DNA from: Lepisosteus oculatus
Taxonomy: Eukaryota; Chordata; Actinopteri; Semionotiformes; Lepisosteidae
Assembly (NCBI RefSeq): GCF_040954835.1
Contig: NC_090706.1
Span: 33,799,148 to 33,863,147, forward strand
Direction: 5' to 3'
DNA: 64,000 bases
Each line of letters starts with the position of its first letter. Position 1 is the first letter of the stretch. Below are positions 50,035 through 62,400 of the stretch, piece by piece. Made by a program: the position numbers and the translations under genes. Under the pieces are notes generated by a model. The model worked only from the letters and a program-made list of their open reading frames with translations. It was not told where the DNA came from and made no database searches.

Positions 50035-51400
50035 CAACGGGCATGTAAAATGATCGATTACAATTCAAGGGGCTCGGATTTCCCAGAGGTATTGGGGGAT
50101 ACAAATAAAATCAGTTCCGAAGGTGCGCCTAAAAATGCGTGGGCGTTATTCCACCACCCCTTTTTTCCTTCACAAAAACATCACTACCGCTGCCTTCGTC
50201 TTTCCATGTTTCTCGACTTGCTCCCTAAACTATCATAACAATAGAGAACGCATGCCAAAAAGCAATTCAGAGCGCTATCTTTAACATGATCTGGCACTAA
50301 TACATAACATAATAAAGTTATATTCCGGAGGCAGACAACCGGTCTAGTGCAATTTCGCAAACGCGAAGCTTACATTTGATGAGGTTACATTATAACGACC
50401 GCGTTTAAAAAAAGACGAAAGTGAGGCTTTAAATAATATTCATAAAGTTTGGAAGTTAAATCTCGGCGGTTTACTGTAGTAGCTGAAAACCAACCGTTAA
50501 TTTCCACAACTTCACCCCTAACAAAAGGCAGGAGGGTTACAACAGCATATCTGAAACTATTTTAAAAGTGAATCCGAAAAAGTGACGTGAAACAGCATTC
50601 GCGACAAAGAAGTTCAACTGCACAGAAACATACGAAGAGCAACCTCTTCTCCGAAATAACTTCACCGAAGAAGTTAAGATTCTCCTGGCAGTTATTTTAA
50701 CTTTACATACTTCTTTCTACGTAAGTCCGCCCGACGTCGCCTTGGCGTGGAAAAAACCGGACGGATGGACAAAATCCTAACTTAAAACGCAGCATGAAAC
50801 GTTAAGTCAATATTATTTTTTAAACAACGTCGCTCGCATGCTGAATGATAAAAGAGGCAAACATTTACACAGGAAAAGTGAACTTCACAAAAAGTTACAT
50901 CCCCCCCTCCAAAAAACAATTGACCACAAAAGCAACTTTTCCCCCCGAACTTATCCGCTGATCTTTATATTTTCGTTTAGTTGCCCACTAGCAGGCTACC
51001 TACGGATGTAGTATATATAATAACAAAGCGTGCTCTTCATTTTGACAAATGTAGGAGTATCAGAAAAGGGTAAAAGACACCCCAAACCCACCGGAATCCC
51101 GAGCCCTCAATGTTTGATATCCGAAGGTATTTTTTACACTAAGAAACAGAATGCCAAACAAACTCTTCCTCCCTTCTGTATCTCTATTGTTTTCCAATGG
51201 ACTTGCAGCTTTCCGACGCCATTTTGAAACAAGTTTTTTTTCCCCTTTTTTTCTATTTTTTCCTCTTCGCATCACACTGCGTCACGACTGTCGTTTCCAC
51301 TCCCCACCCCTTCTCAGCGATTGACAGCAGCCACAAGCAATGGAAAGCCCTGGTTTCCTTCACTGTGCGTAAACTTCGTTCAAAAAGCTATGATTAAGCA
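50035..51400 (-). promoter_or_regulatory. maml1: maml1 5' UTR and promoter region
   Basis: The sequence upstream of the maml1 start carries more CpG than the surroundings (for example around 50720-50760). A minus-strand AAAATGGCG at 51225-51217 resembles a YY1 element of the type found near start sites. The TSS cannot be placed exactly. Confidence 0.4.
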
Positions 51401-52064
51401 CGCTTGGACGACATCTTTTTAAGAGAGGTGTGTTTTTAGTGAGTGGTGTGGAAAGACGCCAAACTTTTATTAATTTTCTCACAGAGCACATGATACGACT
51501 CATAAAGCGCTCGTTTATGTTTTTCAAACAGTACAGAGACCTGAAAATCACACCTAATTACACCACACGAGTTATCCACAATGATTATAACAATTACATA
51601 ACTTAAATAACATCATCCGATATGTTTTAGTGTAGGAAAGTGTTGAGTCGATTATCTTTTTTCTTTTCCTAACTCTTGGTTAATTTTTTGTTAAGCACCG
51701 TGAACTAAAAGCGCTGTATAGAAGACAAAGTGAGTTTCCTTCTGGATATTTTTTTGGGTTTCTCCAAAACGATTTTTAAACGCTTGTGGCAGATTCCGTA
51801 CGTTTAATTTTGCTAACGGACTGGAACTGTTGAATTGGCAAAATTATGGAACAAATGGTACATAAATATGCCCCTTGGACCTTTTCCATTTCAGATAAAG
51901 TATTCAATAGCAAACAAAACAGATCAAACATAAGTGGTATTTTATTGGCTCAGACGTCTACACACCACATTATATTTATACCATAAGTTATTAATCTTCC
52001 AAGACCATTATTTGAACTTGAAATTTGAGCCAAGCCTCTTGGTACCTGGATAAGGATACCCATG

Positions 52065-52400
52065 GGACTGTGCCATCTTATGTGACAGTTGTATTACCAA
52101 CTGCAAGACCTCAGAAGCTAAGCAAACCTAAGCCTAGTCAATGGTGGAAGGACTCCAAGGAAAAACCAGGTTGCTATTACTATTAGTGGTGCTGGGTGAC
52201 CAGTAGGGGACACTCTACCATTTGGCCAGAATTGACAAAACTATTGCCCAGGGATGGTAACTCAGGACACTGTGCTACGGAAAAGTGCCAACTTTAAAGT
52301 GGAACAATAACAGACTTCCTAAAGACCCTAAGGCACTATTCATGAGAGTAAGGGGGTCAGGGTAATCCCAATATCATGGCTGCTTCTCTTTGGGTTTATC
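52065..52400 (+). repeat. Deu-type SINE, diverged, copy 3
   Basis: The 5S-like head is at about 52100 (ACCTCAGAAGCTAAGCAAAC), followed by GCTGGGTGACCAGTAGGGGA and, further on, AAGGCACTATTCATGAGAGT before AAGGGGG. The blocks are in the order of the other copies but with many substitutions. Confidence 0.65.
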
Positions 52401-54949
52401 CAATTTGACCTATTTACAGCTCCCCTTTATTCAACTGGTGAAGCGATTTCTCACTTCTCCTTATGAGCTTTAGAGTGGAATTGCTGTACCACCAATGAAA
52501 TTACCTGCAAAGATGTTACCAAGGTAGGTACTACACTTAAGTGCTGGATGGAAAGGGTCTCTTTCTCTTAGAGAAGCACCTTTTCAAACAATTTCTTATT
52601 TGCTGGAGTATTTACAATAGATCACTTCTGTAAAGAGGCGCGTAACTGTGGCAATGGTGTCATGTTCAAAATGTATATGTTAAACTGACGTTCTCTGCTC
52701 CTCTTTTTTATAATCGCATGCAGTCACACACAGTAATCTACTTCATGAGTTGTTTTGCAAAGGCTGCTCTTCAAAAGTACAAAACCATGACAAGGCAGCT
52801 TGGCATTTTTAAATGTCATGTGCCTGCACTAGCACGGGCACCACAATGAAAGCCTTTCACATCAATCCCACTTCATTAATGCTGGGAAATCACAAAAAAA
52901 GATCTGACTCATTCTCTGCTTTAGGGATGCCCTAACATGACCTGAAATTATATAAAATCATTATGCAATTCAAATTTGTTCAACAATAGTTGAAATCGGT
53001 TCACCTCATGTGGCAGTTAGAAACTGGAGTGCTAGTGACTCAATTGTCCTTTTACAAAGAATCGTTAAGAAAAAAGTTTTTCATACCTTCCCCACAAAAC
53101 AGGTTAAAGGTCTTTGTTTACATTTTTTCATTATAACTTTATTACATTTATAGTATATTTAGGGTTAGGTTGGTACTCCAGCTCGTCCTGCAGTTTTAAA
53201 AGAAACCAGACCCTCTCATTGCTACTGTTTATTTACTTCTAGGCACCAGTTTTGTTAAGCATTGAGGGCCTTCTGGTACACACAGATGCCACTAAGAACA
53301 AGTCTCTAATTTAAGGTGGGTAGATCAATCAATTTAATCTGGACCTTACTTAAGGCACTGAACATAATAAAGATCTATTTTTTGTGGAGCCCTAGAAATT
53401 AACATTAACCCTTAGGTTTCAACACCATTAAAATATACAAAACATAAAAGAATTAAGAAAAAGGATTTATTCATTTACTCTCTCAACTACCACTTGACAT
53501 ACACTATAAGTTGCCAATATGTATTCAGAGTGAGAATTTTGTACTTCCTCTTCCTGTTTAGTAGTTAGTAGACACCTGCCATACTAAAACAGAGATAGCA
53601 CTGGCCTTCAAAGAGAACGTCTTTCAATCGAAAAAAATCCTTGTTTCTAGAATCCATGTCAACAAAGGCTCCAGAAAAAAAAAGAATACCATAGTAATGA
53701 GGAGCCCCATCTTTCAAACAAATGAAACAAACCGCATCCATCAATGTTTTATTTCTCTGCAAAACATTCCACAGATCCATTTATACAACTGCATTTAAGT
53801 GTCCCACCAAATAAAAAGACATCAACTCTGAAGAAATTATGAATTTTGTGGAGACAAAAACAAAATGGTAATAGCCCAAACTCAAATTTATTGTACAATA
53901 TTTTATCTCAAAATTCCATCTATTATTCTATTTGGTGCATGATTAATGTGTTAGGAACTGGTAACCGACGTTCCATAATTCCACAGAAACTCCGTGAGGA
54001 ACAGCACACATCTATGAAAGAGTGGATGAATCAAGGTTAGGCTTTAGAAATAGGAACTGAAATACATGACCACTTTAAAATAGTAAACCATATTTCTAGA
54101 ACAAGGGGGGGGGGGGGGGGAACCTCACCTTGGTTTTGTTTTTTTACCAAGAGCTTTTCACCAATCCAGATGTTTTTATAACTTTTAGATATGCCTGGAC
54201 TCTCCCAATCCTATCAAACTGACTTGGAAGAAAAGAAACAGGTTGATGGAGAAATAGAAAGCTTAGGCCATCAAATTGATCTGAACTTGGTTATTAAAAA
54301 TAAATTAATGAAAGTAACAAAACACCATGTCAGAATGATTTTAGTCTGTAGCTCTTTCGGTTGAAGAGCTGGTGGTACTGATGTCCTCAATATCTCCATG
54401 TGAACACCATCGGTTCTCAGAAGAACTACTTGGAATGAAAAATAGCCAAAGAAGTTCAGCCACCCCTACATCTCTTCATGTCAAATTATTTTATTTTTGT
54501 GCAGTGGGATAATTGGTTTCTTTGGACAGTAGCAGACGTATGACATGCTGCCAACAATGTGTGCCAATCATAACTCTTTAAAATGTTATTTCTTCAAGCT
54601 GTTAAATTCCCCCAGAACAAAGTTTAGCATTCCATAAATATGAAACTGAGAGCAATCCTTGGTATTTTTATTTTAGATTTTTGGACCATCTCTCAATAAA
54701 ACGTGACTTTTTCAAAACAGCTTTCCATTATCAGATGCAGCAATGCAGCCCGAGCTGTACAAAGTAAAGGCCTGCTCCTTCTATTCAAAAGGCTGATACC
54801 CTGAATGCTGTAGATGTTAGTACATCATGGCTCATCAGTAACATCATTAAAAGTAATAAATACTGCACTTTGCCTACAGGAAAACCAATATCAAAATATT
54901 CATTATCATAATGTATACAAAATGGAATTCCATTTGTAATACAGCAAAT
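52401..54949. other. maml1-canx spacer, nothing recognised
   Basis: AT-rich sequence with no coding signal. A G16 run lies at 54105-54120. Part may be distal canx 3' UTR. Confidence 0.4.
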
Positions 54950-56348
54950 AAGAAGAGCAACTTTTATTCAGTTTTGAAGTCAGTGCAATCAGTTAAGACA
55001 TGACAGAAGAAAAAAGTGTTTAGTAGCTGGCCAGGAGCAAGCACTGAAAGCCCTTTAAAATCTGCAGCCCTTATACCAAGACAACTGTGACCTTGTTCTG
55101 GAGAATAAAGTGTTGGGGGTTTAGGATAACATTTCAGATTCTTCTCTGCGTTTATCATCACGAATAAATGCAGGATTAAATAGGCTTGATGCCTGAAACT
55201 CAGAAAGCAACCAGGCACTTCTGTGTTGGCACCTTTTATAGCCAGGAAATTAGATCACAGGATGTGCACCAAAGTACTCACGTAGGAATGGGTAGTACCT
55301 TATGTCAGAGGCGGAACAGTCCTGGAAACTCCCAGATCAAGTGTATGCTCTTCATACAGATTTGAGGTTTGAACGCTTGGGTTTAACATCTATTCACATC
55401 AGCATGTAAGCGTTTAATTCACCAGTTGCTGACTTTTCATCTAAGGAATGCAAAACTTTATTTTCCTTTATAGACTGTATACTGTCCCTCCATTTTATCT
55501 AACTAAAAATATTCTAATACTAACAATGATGGAAATGAAAATTAAAAAATAAAAAATGCTCAAGAAGTAATATATTAAAAAAAAACATCCTCTCACATTA
55601 CATTCAGGAACTCATTCAGAAATCCTGGCCTTCTTGAATAACAAGGCAGCATTTTCTAACCTAAGGGCCCCCAATTGAACTCCCTTTAGTCTGAGCCATC
55701 ACAGGCCTCTGAACAGTAGAAGGAAGACCACATTTACCACAGAAAGTTCTGGACTGTAAAATTAACAGAGCAAGTATCCTTAATGGGCTATTATAATTAA
55801 CAAATACAGACCTGAATGAACACTTGATCCAACACAAAGAAACGGATCACAATTTCAATTCACATATCAAACCCTGTTCTCAGGTTCAATATATGCAGTA
55901 TTTTTAGACGATACATCTGAAACACCCCTTTAAATAGACGTTAAACAATCCAGTCTGTGTTCATTGATTCATCCATCTCAAACAGGGGAACTTAAGATGT
56001 GAAACCTAGTGCAGGGGTTTGGTATTATCTGATGTCTTGACTTTCATCCAATACAAAAAAATGTAATTGTAGTGTTCATTAAAGCACAAATCAATACTGT
56101 CTGTTCTTAAAAGCTATGGGTGAAATGGCAGTTGTGTTGGGTCCCAAGGCTAGTGTCAGCTGCATTATAAGGAATGAAATAGTTTTTGTACAGCCAGTCT
56201 CTACTTTATCATTAATCATTGCCACAGTTCATGGTCACGATTGTTTCACTCTTAAAAACATGTTGCTGCTGTTTTGTTGCTGCTGTGAGATAGTCCAGAG
56301 TTGTGGTAGCAGAAGGCTCCCCGGGAGCTGCATGAACCAGGGTGTCCA
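54950..56348 (-). other. canx: Probable canx 3' UTR
   Basis: No coding signal follows the calnexin stop. On the minus strand an AATAAA lies at 54965-54970 (the plus strand reads tttatt), giving a 3' UTR of about 1.4 kb if used. Further AATAAA candidates lie lower, for example near 53880, so the end point is uncertain. Confidence 0.4.
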
Positions 56349-56405
56349 TCAGTCTTTTCTGGGTTTTCTGTTTCTGGGAGACTGTCTCAGGACATCCTCT
56401 TTTTT
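56349..56405 (-). CDS. canx: canx last coding exon: [11 protein letters not shown]-retention tail
   Basis: 57 nt of coding sequence after acceptor TTCCTAG. It reads [18 protein letters not shown] and a TGA stop. The SPRNRKPR core is the conserved ER-retention and phosphorylation tail of calnexin. Confidence 0.92.
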   Translation of the reverse strand, partial: KKEDVLRQSPRNRKPRKD

Positions 56406-59400
56406 CTAGGAAAAAGAAATTCATAAGGCTCAACATTTACTCACAGAACTAAATACAATGGGCTATTCTACTTCACCATGTAATTGCACATGGAGTTTAA
56501 AAAAAATCTCCTTCCCCTTACCAGCTGTTGCAAGCTGCCACTGCAGTGAGTTAGATGATCAGAAATAAAGACCCAGCTTTGATCCCCTGCATTCCTCCAG
56601 AACTATCAGGATCATGTCATGATGAAATACAAAGATCTGTCCAGACCCCAAGGATAGCTGACCTTACAGTCCCTTTTTAGTTTATTCACTATGACGACCC
56701 CAATCTCCAGGCATGAATGCAGTACTTTTTCGATTGGCGACAGCAGACCCAGAATACTTTTCTGTTTGAGAACTGCCTTTAAGAGTACTTAAAAATCAGA
56801 GGGCTGTGCACAACAGAAAGTTAAATTAGAATACCATCCTGGTACCTGGACAGAAGTCTGGATTTCAATAATAATGGGGAAATTAGTTTGTTGATGTCAC
56901 AGTGTCTTTGATCTTCTTTTGGAACTCATCATAATATGTTAAAAACAACAAGAAAAAGCAAAACTCATTTTTGAGAGGTTCCTCAGCTACCTTGGCAGTT
57001 TTATCAGCATCACGTTCTTCCCCTTCCTCCTCTTCCTCCTGGCTGTGCTCCCCTGCGCCCTCTTCTCCATCACTCTTCTTCTCCTCTGTTGTGAAGAGGT
57101 AAACACACGTTCAATCACACCCTGGACTGGGGAACAAGCCCATACCTGGCCTTCAGGCTAAATAACTGAAACTCAAATTACTGTGAATTACAAATATGGA
57201 ACACAATGATACTAGTAAATGTTATTGGGAAATGAATAGTGGAAAGATATCGGCATCTACAAAATGTAATGAAATGCCAAACAAGGTGGAAACAGCTGTC
57301 AAATGCAATACCTGCCTGTGTAGGACCATTTGCAATTTGCAACTAAAGTTCATTCAAATAAAGCAGCAAAAATAATGGAAGGTCTTGCATATACCGATTT
57401 ATATTCACTTTAGAAATGAGTATATTAAAACAAATAACTGTTAAAACAATAACAACTCTTAGGCCTATAACATATCTGGTTCAAAGCCAGCTGTTGCACA
57501 ACACAGCTGATATATTTTCCACAAAGCCGCCAAGATTCACTGCTACACCCCAGGTGACCTAGAACACATTTTCGATATATATACTAAGTGTGAATCGAGA
57601 CTAAAGCCCAAAGATGAATGAACAGGTCTTGTATTCTTTGTTCTGACCATCACTTTAATAATTAAGCAAAAGGCTGGATTATTATTAGCCAGGAAACAGT
57701 TTTCAACCGAGTCTGTTTAGTTTTTACTTTAAGACATAAGCTATCTTACAACTGAATAAGTGAAGAAAAAAATCTATTTAATATCAGCAGCAACAGCTAG
57801 ATTTTGAAAATAGTCTTACCTGGTTTCTCCTCATCTTCCTTTTCTTCCTCCTCACCATCTTCCTTTTCTTCCTCCTCACCATCTTCCTTTTCTTCCTCCT
57901 CCTGCTCGTCCTTCACATCAGGCTGGGGCTCATCCGTTTTTTTGTATTCTGCAGCAGATGGCTTTTTCTAGGCAAGAGGGAAGACAATATCTCAGTACGA
58001 TTCTGCTAATAACAGTTTCAGATATTTCCCACAGAAATTCACAATTGGAATTTGGTAGCTTTTCGCACAGTTATAGATTTAATTTTATTAAAGAAGAATA
58101 GTTCCTAATCTCACTTCTTAGAACCCAATGTCTGCACTCTCACTTTAGTACAAATGCATTTTACATTCTGATTTGCTGTTGACAGATAAAAGAATAATCC
58201 ATTCTAAATAAGTACAAAAATTGAAGAACACAGAAACTGTTACCAGGCACAATCCATGTGCAGTTTTGCTACACAAATCTTGAGATGCCCAGGGTTTTGG
58301 AAAACCACCAACAGAAAAGTACAATGAAATGCAGTATCCAAGACTCAAAAGTGCTTGTGGGGACAGTGTCCGACAGCCGACTGCCATGCAACACAGCCCA
58401 CCTTTCCAGAACAGCAGAAGACAACCACGAGGAAGACAGGCAGGGCCACCGTGAGGATGTAGATCACCCAGAGCCAGGGTCTCTCTTCCGCTGCGGACAT
58501 CATCTGACCCACCAGACCAGGCTATGGGAGGAAAGACCAACAGTGTTTAAGCAGCTCTCTCCAAAGGGTACACTGAACCCAACATTAAAAGGTAAGAAAA
58601 TGGCAGTAGCCACAGTTACCTGTACTTGTTCTTTGTTTTAAAATAGTACTCCTTAGGTACATGAAACTGTACACTTATTATAAGTGTAAGAGTGTGACTC
58701 CTAGGGTTTGGACTATCTATTGAGCTGGTCTGTCTATGAACACTGACACAGACAATTCCAACAGAAGAAATTGGATACAACAGGCTTCCTATGATTAACC
58801 TTAGTTACCGAGATTGTTTAGCTTGTTGGCCTTCCTTTTTAACAAGTACACAGGAAGCCCTGGAATGTCTGATGCAGAGGTTGAAAGACCTGAAACAGCT
58901 GTGTCCACATTCCTGTGGCTAAACATTATGTGAACAGTGCAGCTGTGTATTCTAAGCATATCAATAGCATTTTTTCCTAAATACCTCAAATGTAAACTTG
59001 TAATACAAGCTAAGCAAATTGTTTCAACAATCTAATTTCTTTGTCTTCCCTATGTAAAAGAAGTTTATAAAACAAGATAGATATGCAATTATGAAATGTA
59101 CATTTGCAATAATCTGCAAGGCTCAGATAAAGAGGAAAACATGTTGAGCTTGAATGTTGCTAAATCATAATTTAAAAACGAGTATCTTCAGTAAATGTAT
59201 TTTCTTATTAGGTTGTCTGTTTGGCTTCAGAGAACCTAAATAGATCTTTTAAAAACAACTCAAACACTTTCACTAGTTCTAACAACAGAAAGAAAAACAC
59301 AGACGATGGGCCTTTAAGATAGGCATGAAGAAAATTCTAGGAATTCACCTTGAGGTAACAAGGCATTTGTGTTGTAGGAATTTCATGAAAGGCAGCCAAA

Positions 59401-62400
59401 GTACTGCTAATCCTTTCCAATCTAGAATGCTTTCCAACAATGGAACTACTACATTAATATGAGCTTGACAGTACTCTGTCAAGATCTCTATTCCACCTAA
59501 TCCATTTAAACAGTAACATGTGCATCTTTGTAGAGAATGACAGCTGCCAAACCTTAAAACCTGAGCAATAAAATTTCTACCAGAAAATGTGTTAGTAAAT
59601 GTGCTGCTTGACAGATTTAAAGTGTTTACAAACAAGAGGAAACCATCTGATAGTTTAACTGATAGTAGTTAATTGCCATTTTTTAAAGAAACCAATTACT
59701 AGTGTTGTATAATTTTAGCATTAACATCCCTTGATTTAAATTTTGCCCTATATATATTAGGTTTCTGCTTTTTAATTGCTTCTGTATATAGTCCAGTTTT
59801 GAATTTTATCAACCTTTTTTTTAAATTTCATTTACAGTGTTTTCAAATCCTTAGTTTAATAATTTACAGTATATCACTGATCTAGATTCTGGAATAAAGA
59901 ACAGAAGTCCTAGTATAGATCGCTGTGGTACTCCACTAATTACATCACATCACAGAATTCACCCCTAGTTGTATCCTTTATTTTTAATCAAACAATTCTA
60001 AAATCAAACATTCAATTCCCTGAATACCTACAACAGCAATTTGACAATTAATCATTTATGAGGAATGTGATCAAAAGCCTTCTAATATCTAAATACACCA
60101 TATCAAACAAGTTGATTAGGCAACACCTACCTTTTGTAAATCTATGCTGACTTGGGTTTTCCTAGCATATTATTTTCATATAGATGACCCTTTAGCTAAT
60201 TATAAGCTTCTATTACCTTACATGTAATAAACTTACTGGGTCTATAACTACTTGAATAGAGTTCCCACTCTAATTTATGGATGGCTACTATGCTGAGCAG
60301 AGCACAATCCCAATTTCCTGACTAGTCAATGATTTTATTTAGCCCCCTTTAGTCCCGGAAGCTGCATATCATCTTTACTTCTCCCCAGGAAGAGCCTTAA
60401 GCAGGGATCAAAGACCAACGGCAGAGTACATTCCAGGCCATCGATCCTGAAGGGGTGCTCACCTCTGCAGCTCCCTCGGCGGCCTTCTTCAGCCCCCAGC
60501 CATCGTTGGCCCACTGATCCGCCACGGCGCGGTCCGAGGAGATCATGAAGTTATCGAAGAAGATGTCCGAGGACATGGACCAGAGCTCCAGCCCAACAGC
60601 ACTGAAGGGCGTCATGCGGAAGGGGTGCAGATCTTCAAAGAAATCGGGGTTGGGGATTTTCCTAGGTTTCCACACTCCCTAGAGGCGAAGATGACACGAT
60701 GGACAAGACCACGATTAAGGGAAATTCAGTTTGCATTCCTTTGAGGTCATTTTTCCTTTAGAAGAAGACAGATCCTTTTTTTTTTTAAAGAGGTATAGTT
60801 ATCAGATATGTCCCTTTTTTCCCGGCACGATACCTGGTAATTAGGGTTGTCGATCATGGGCGCCTTCCACTTGCCCTTGTAGTTGGGATTGTCAATCACG
60901 GGTCTCTGCCAAACACCACAGCCAGGGGCAGTTTCACATTTAGGGTTGGGGATCTGAGGAGCTTCCCATTCACCATCCATATCCTCATCCCTAAAACAAA
61001 GAGGAAGCATCATTAATAGGTCATTTCTTTGAAACGCTCTTCACTTGAAAACTAACTAGGACCTTCCGGTGTCCACCAGGATAAAGTTACCAGAAGTGGT
61101 GTATTAGGAACAAACCAAGCTATGGTTTTGTTAGACACTGAGAGTGGCAAATAGTTAAATAAGGCGATATAGAGGGAAACATCAATTTATGATGCCCTTA
61201 TCATAACACACAGTATTTCATTGAAGACAAAATAAGACCTTTTGTATTCTATTTAAAGCATTAATAAAATGCCCAGCAGAACAAAGAAAGATGTCCCTAA
61301 TAAATTGCTAATGTGAGGATTGCAGTTAATGTTTATTCAACCAGATACCACTGGAGTAATGCCACAATATATGGCAGCAGCATCACAACTTTGTAGTCCA
61401 ATTTGATCAGATCTCAGAGACTAAGCAAGACTGGTTTTCTAAGGAAACCCAATTTGCTGCTGTAATTGGAACAGATTTTCCAAACCAATGTCCTAGTGTG
61501 CTATGGAAAGCGTGTCCTTTGAATGAGAAGGTAAACCGACATCCTGACTACTTGTTCATGAATGATGCCATGGCACATTGTACGAACAGGGGTGTCAAAC
61601 CTCAGTTTTCTGGGTGGATGCCACTTCAGGACAATGTCAGGTTTGTCTGAAATTTCCCCCTTACTTCAAACGGTTATTTGAAGTAATTTACCTTGGAAAG
61701 AGCAATCTCTAATCCCCTGGTGATCCGTACACCCCAGGTTAAGAACTACAGAGCAAAGCTCTAGCAATCTGGGCAAAGTAGTTGGCAGCTGAAACCCTCA
61801 ATAGATGGGCAAGTTTAGGGATAAAGGGCTGTTCTTCATATCTGAAGAAATTTTTATTTCCTTTTTGTAAGCAGAATTTTTTTGGTATTTTAAACTGGTG
61901 TTTAGGGTTTTTACCTTTGGATGGAGAAAATATCCCTTAAGTTAAAACAACTGGCATGACTGATTATTATAATTCAACAATCGCCAGACACAGCATGCCA
62001 AATTTTCACTATAGAAGAATTATACATGTATCCCTAGCTTCTAGCTCATTGTATTGCAGAAGCACCTATTAGAAAAACAGTTACCAGTCCTCAGGCTTGA
62101 TTGCATCAGGGTCTGAGACGTATTCTGGTTCATCATCTAACCAGCCCTCTGGTTTTGTAGCTTCTTCATCCGGGATCTTTGCTGGAGCATCTTCATCCCT
62201 GCAGGAGCAAACCGATCAATACAAAAGCCCACTTGCAGCACAGACCAGATTAATTTCCTATTCATTCTGATCACTAGCATTACGGATAGGCAAACAATTT
62301 ATTAGAAAAACCCGAGCATCATATGAATGAAGCAGATTACCCGAGTCTTAAATCAAGTACTTTTTCTTTTCCTGCTCAGATAAATGAGAGGTTTTCACTT

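Noticed and set aside
58145-58641. ORFs of about 130 codons on both strands
   Set aside because: Both are off-frame readings across the canx membrane exon and its flanks.
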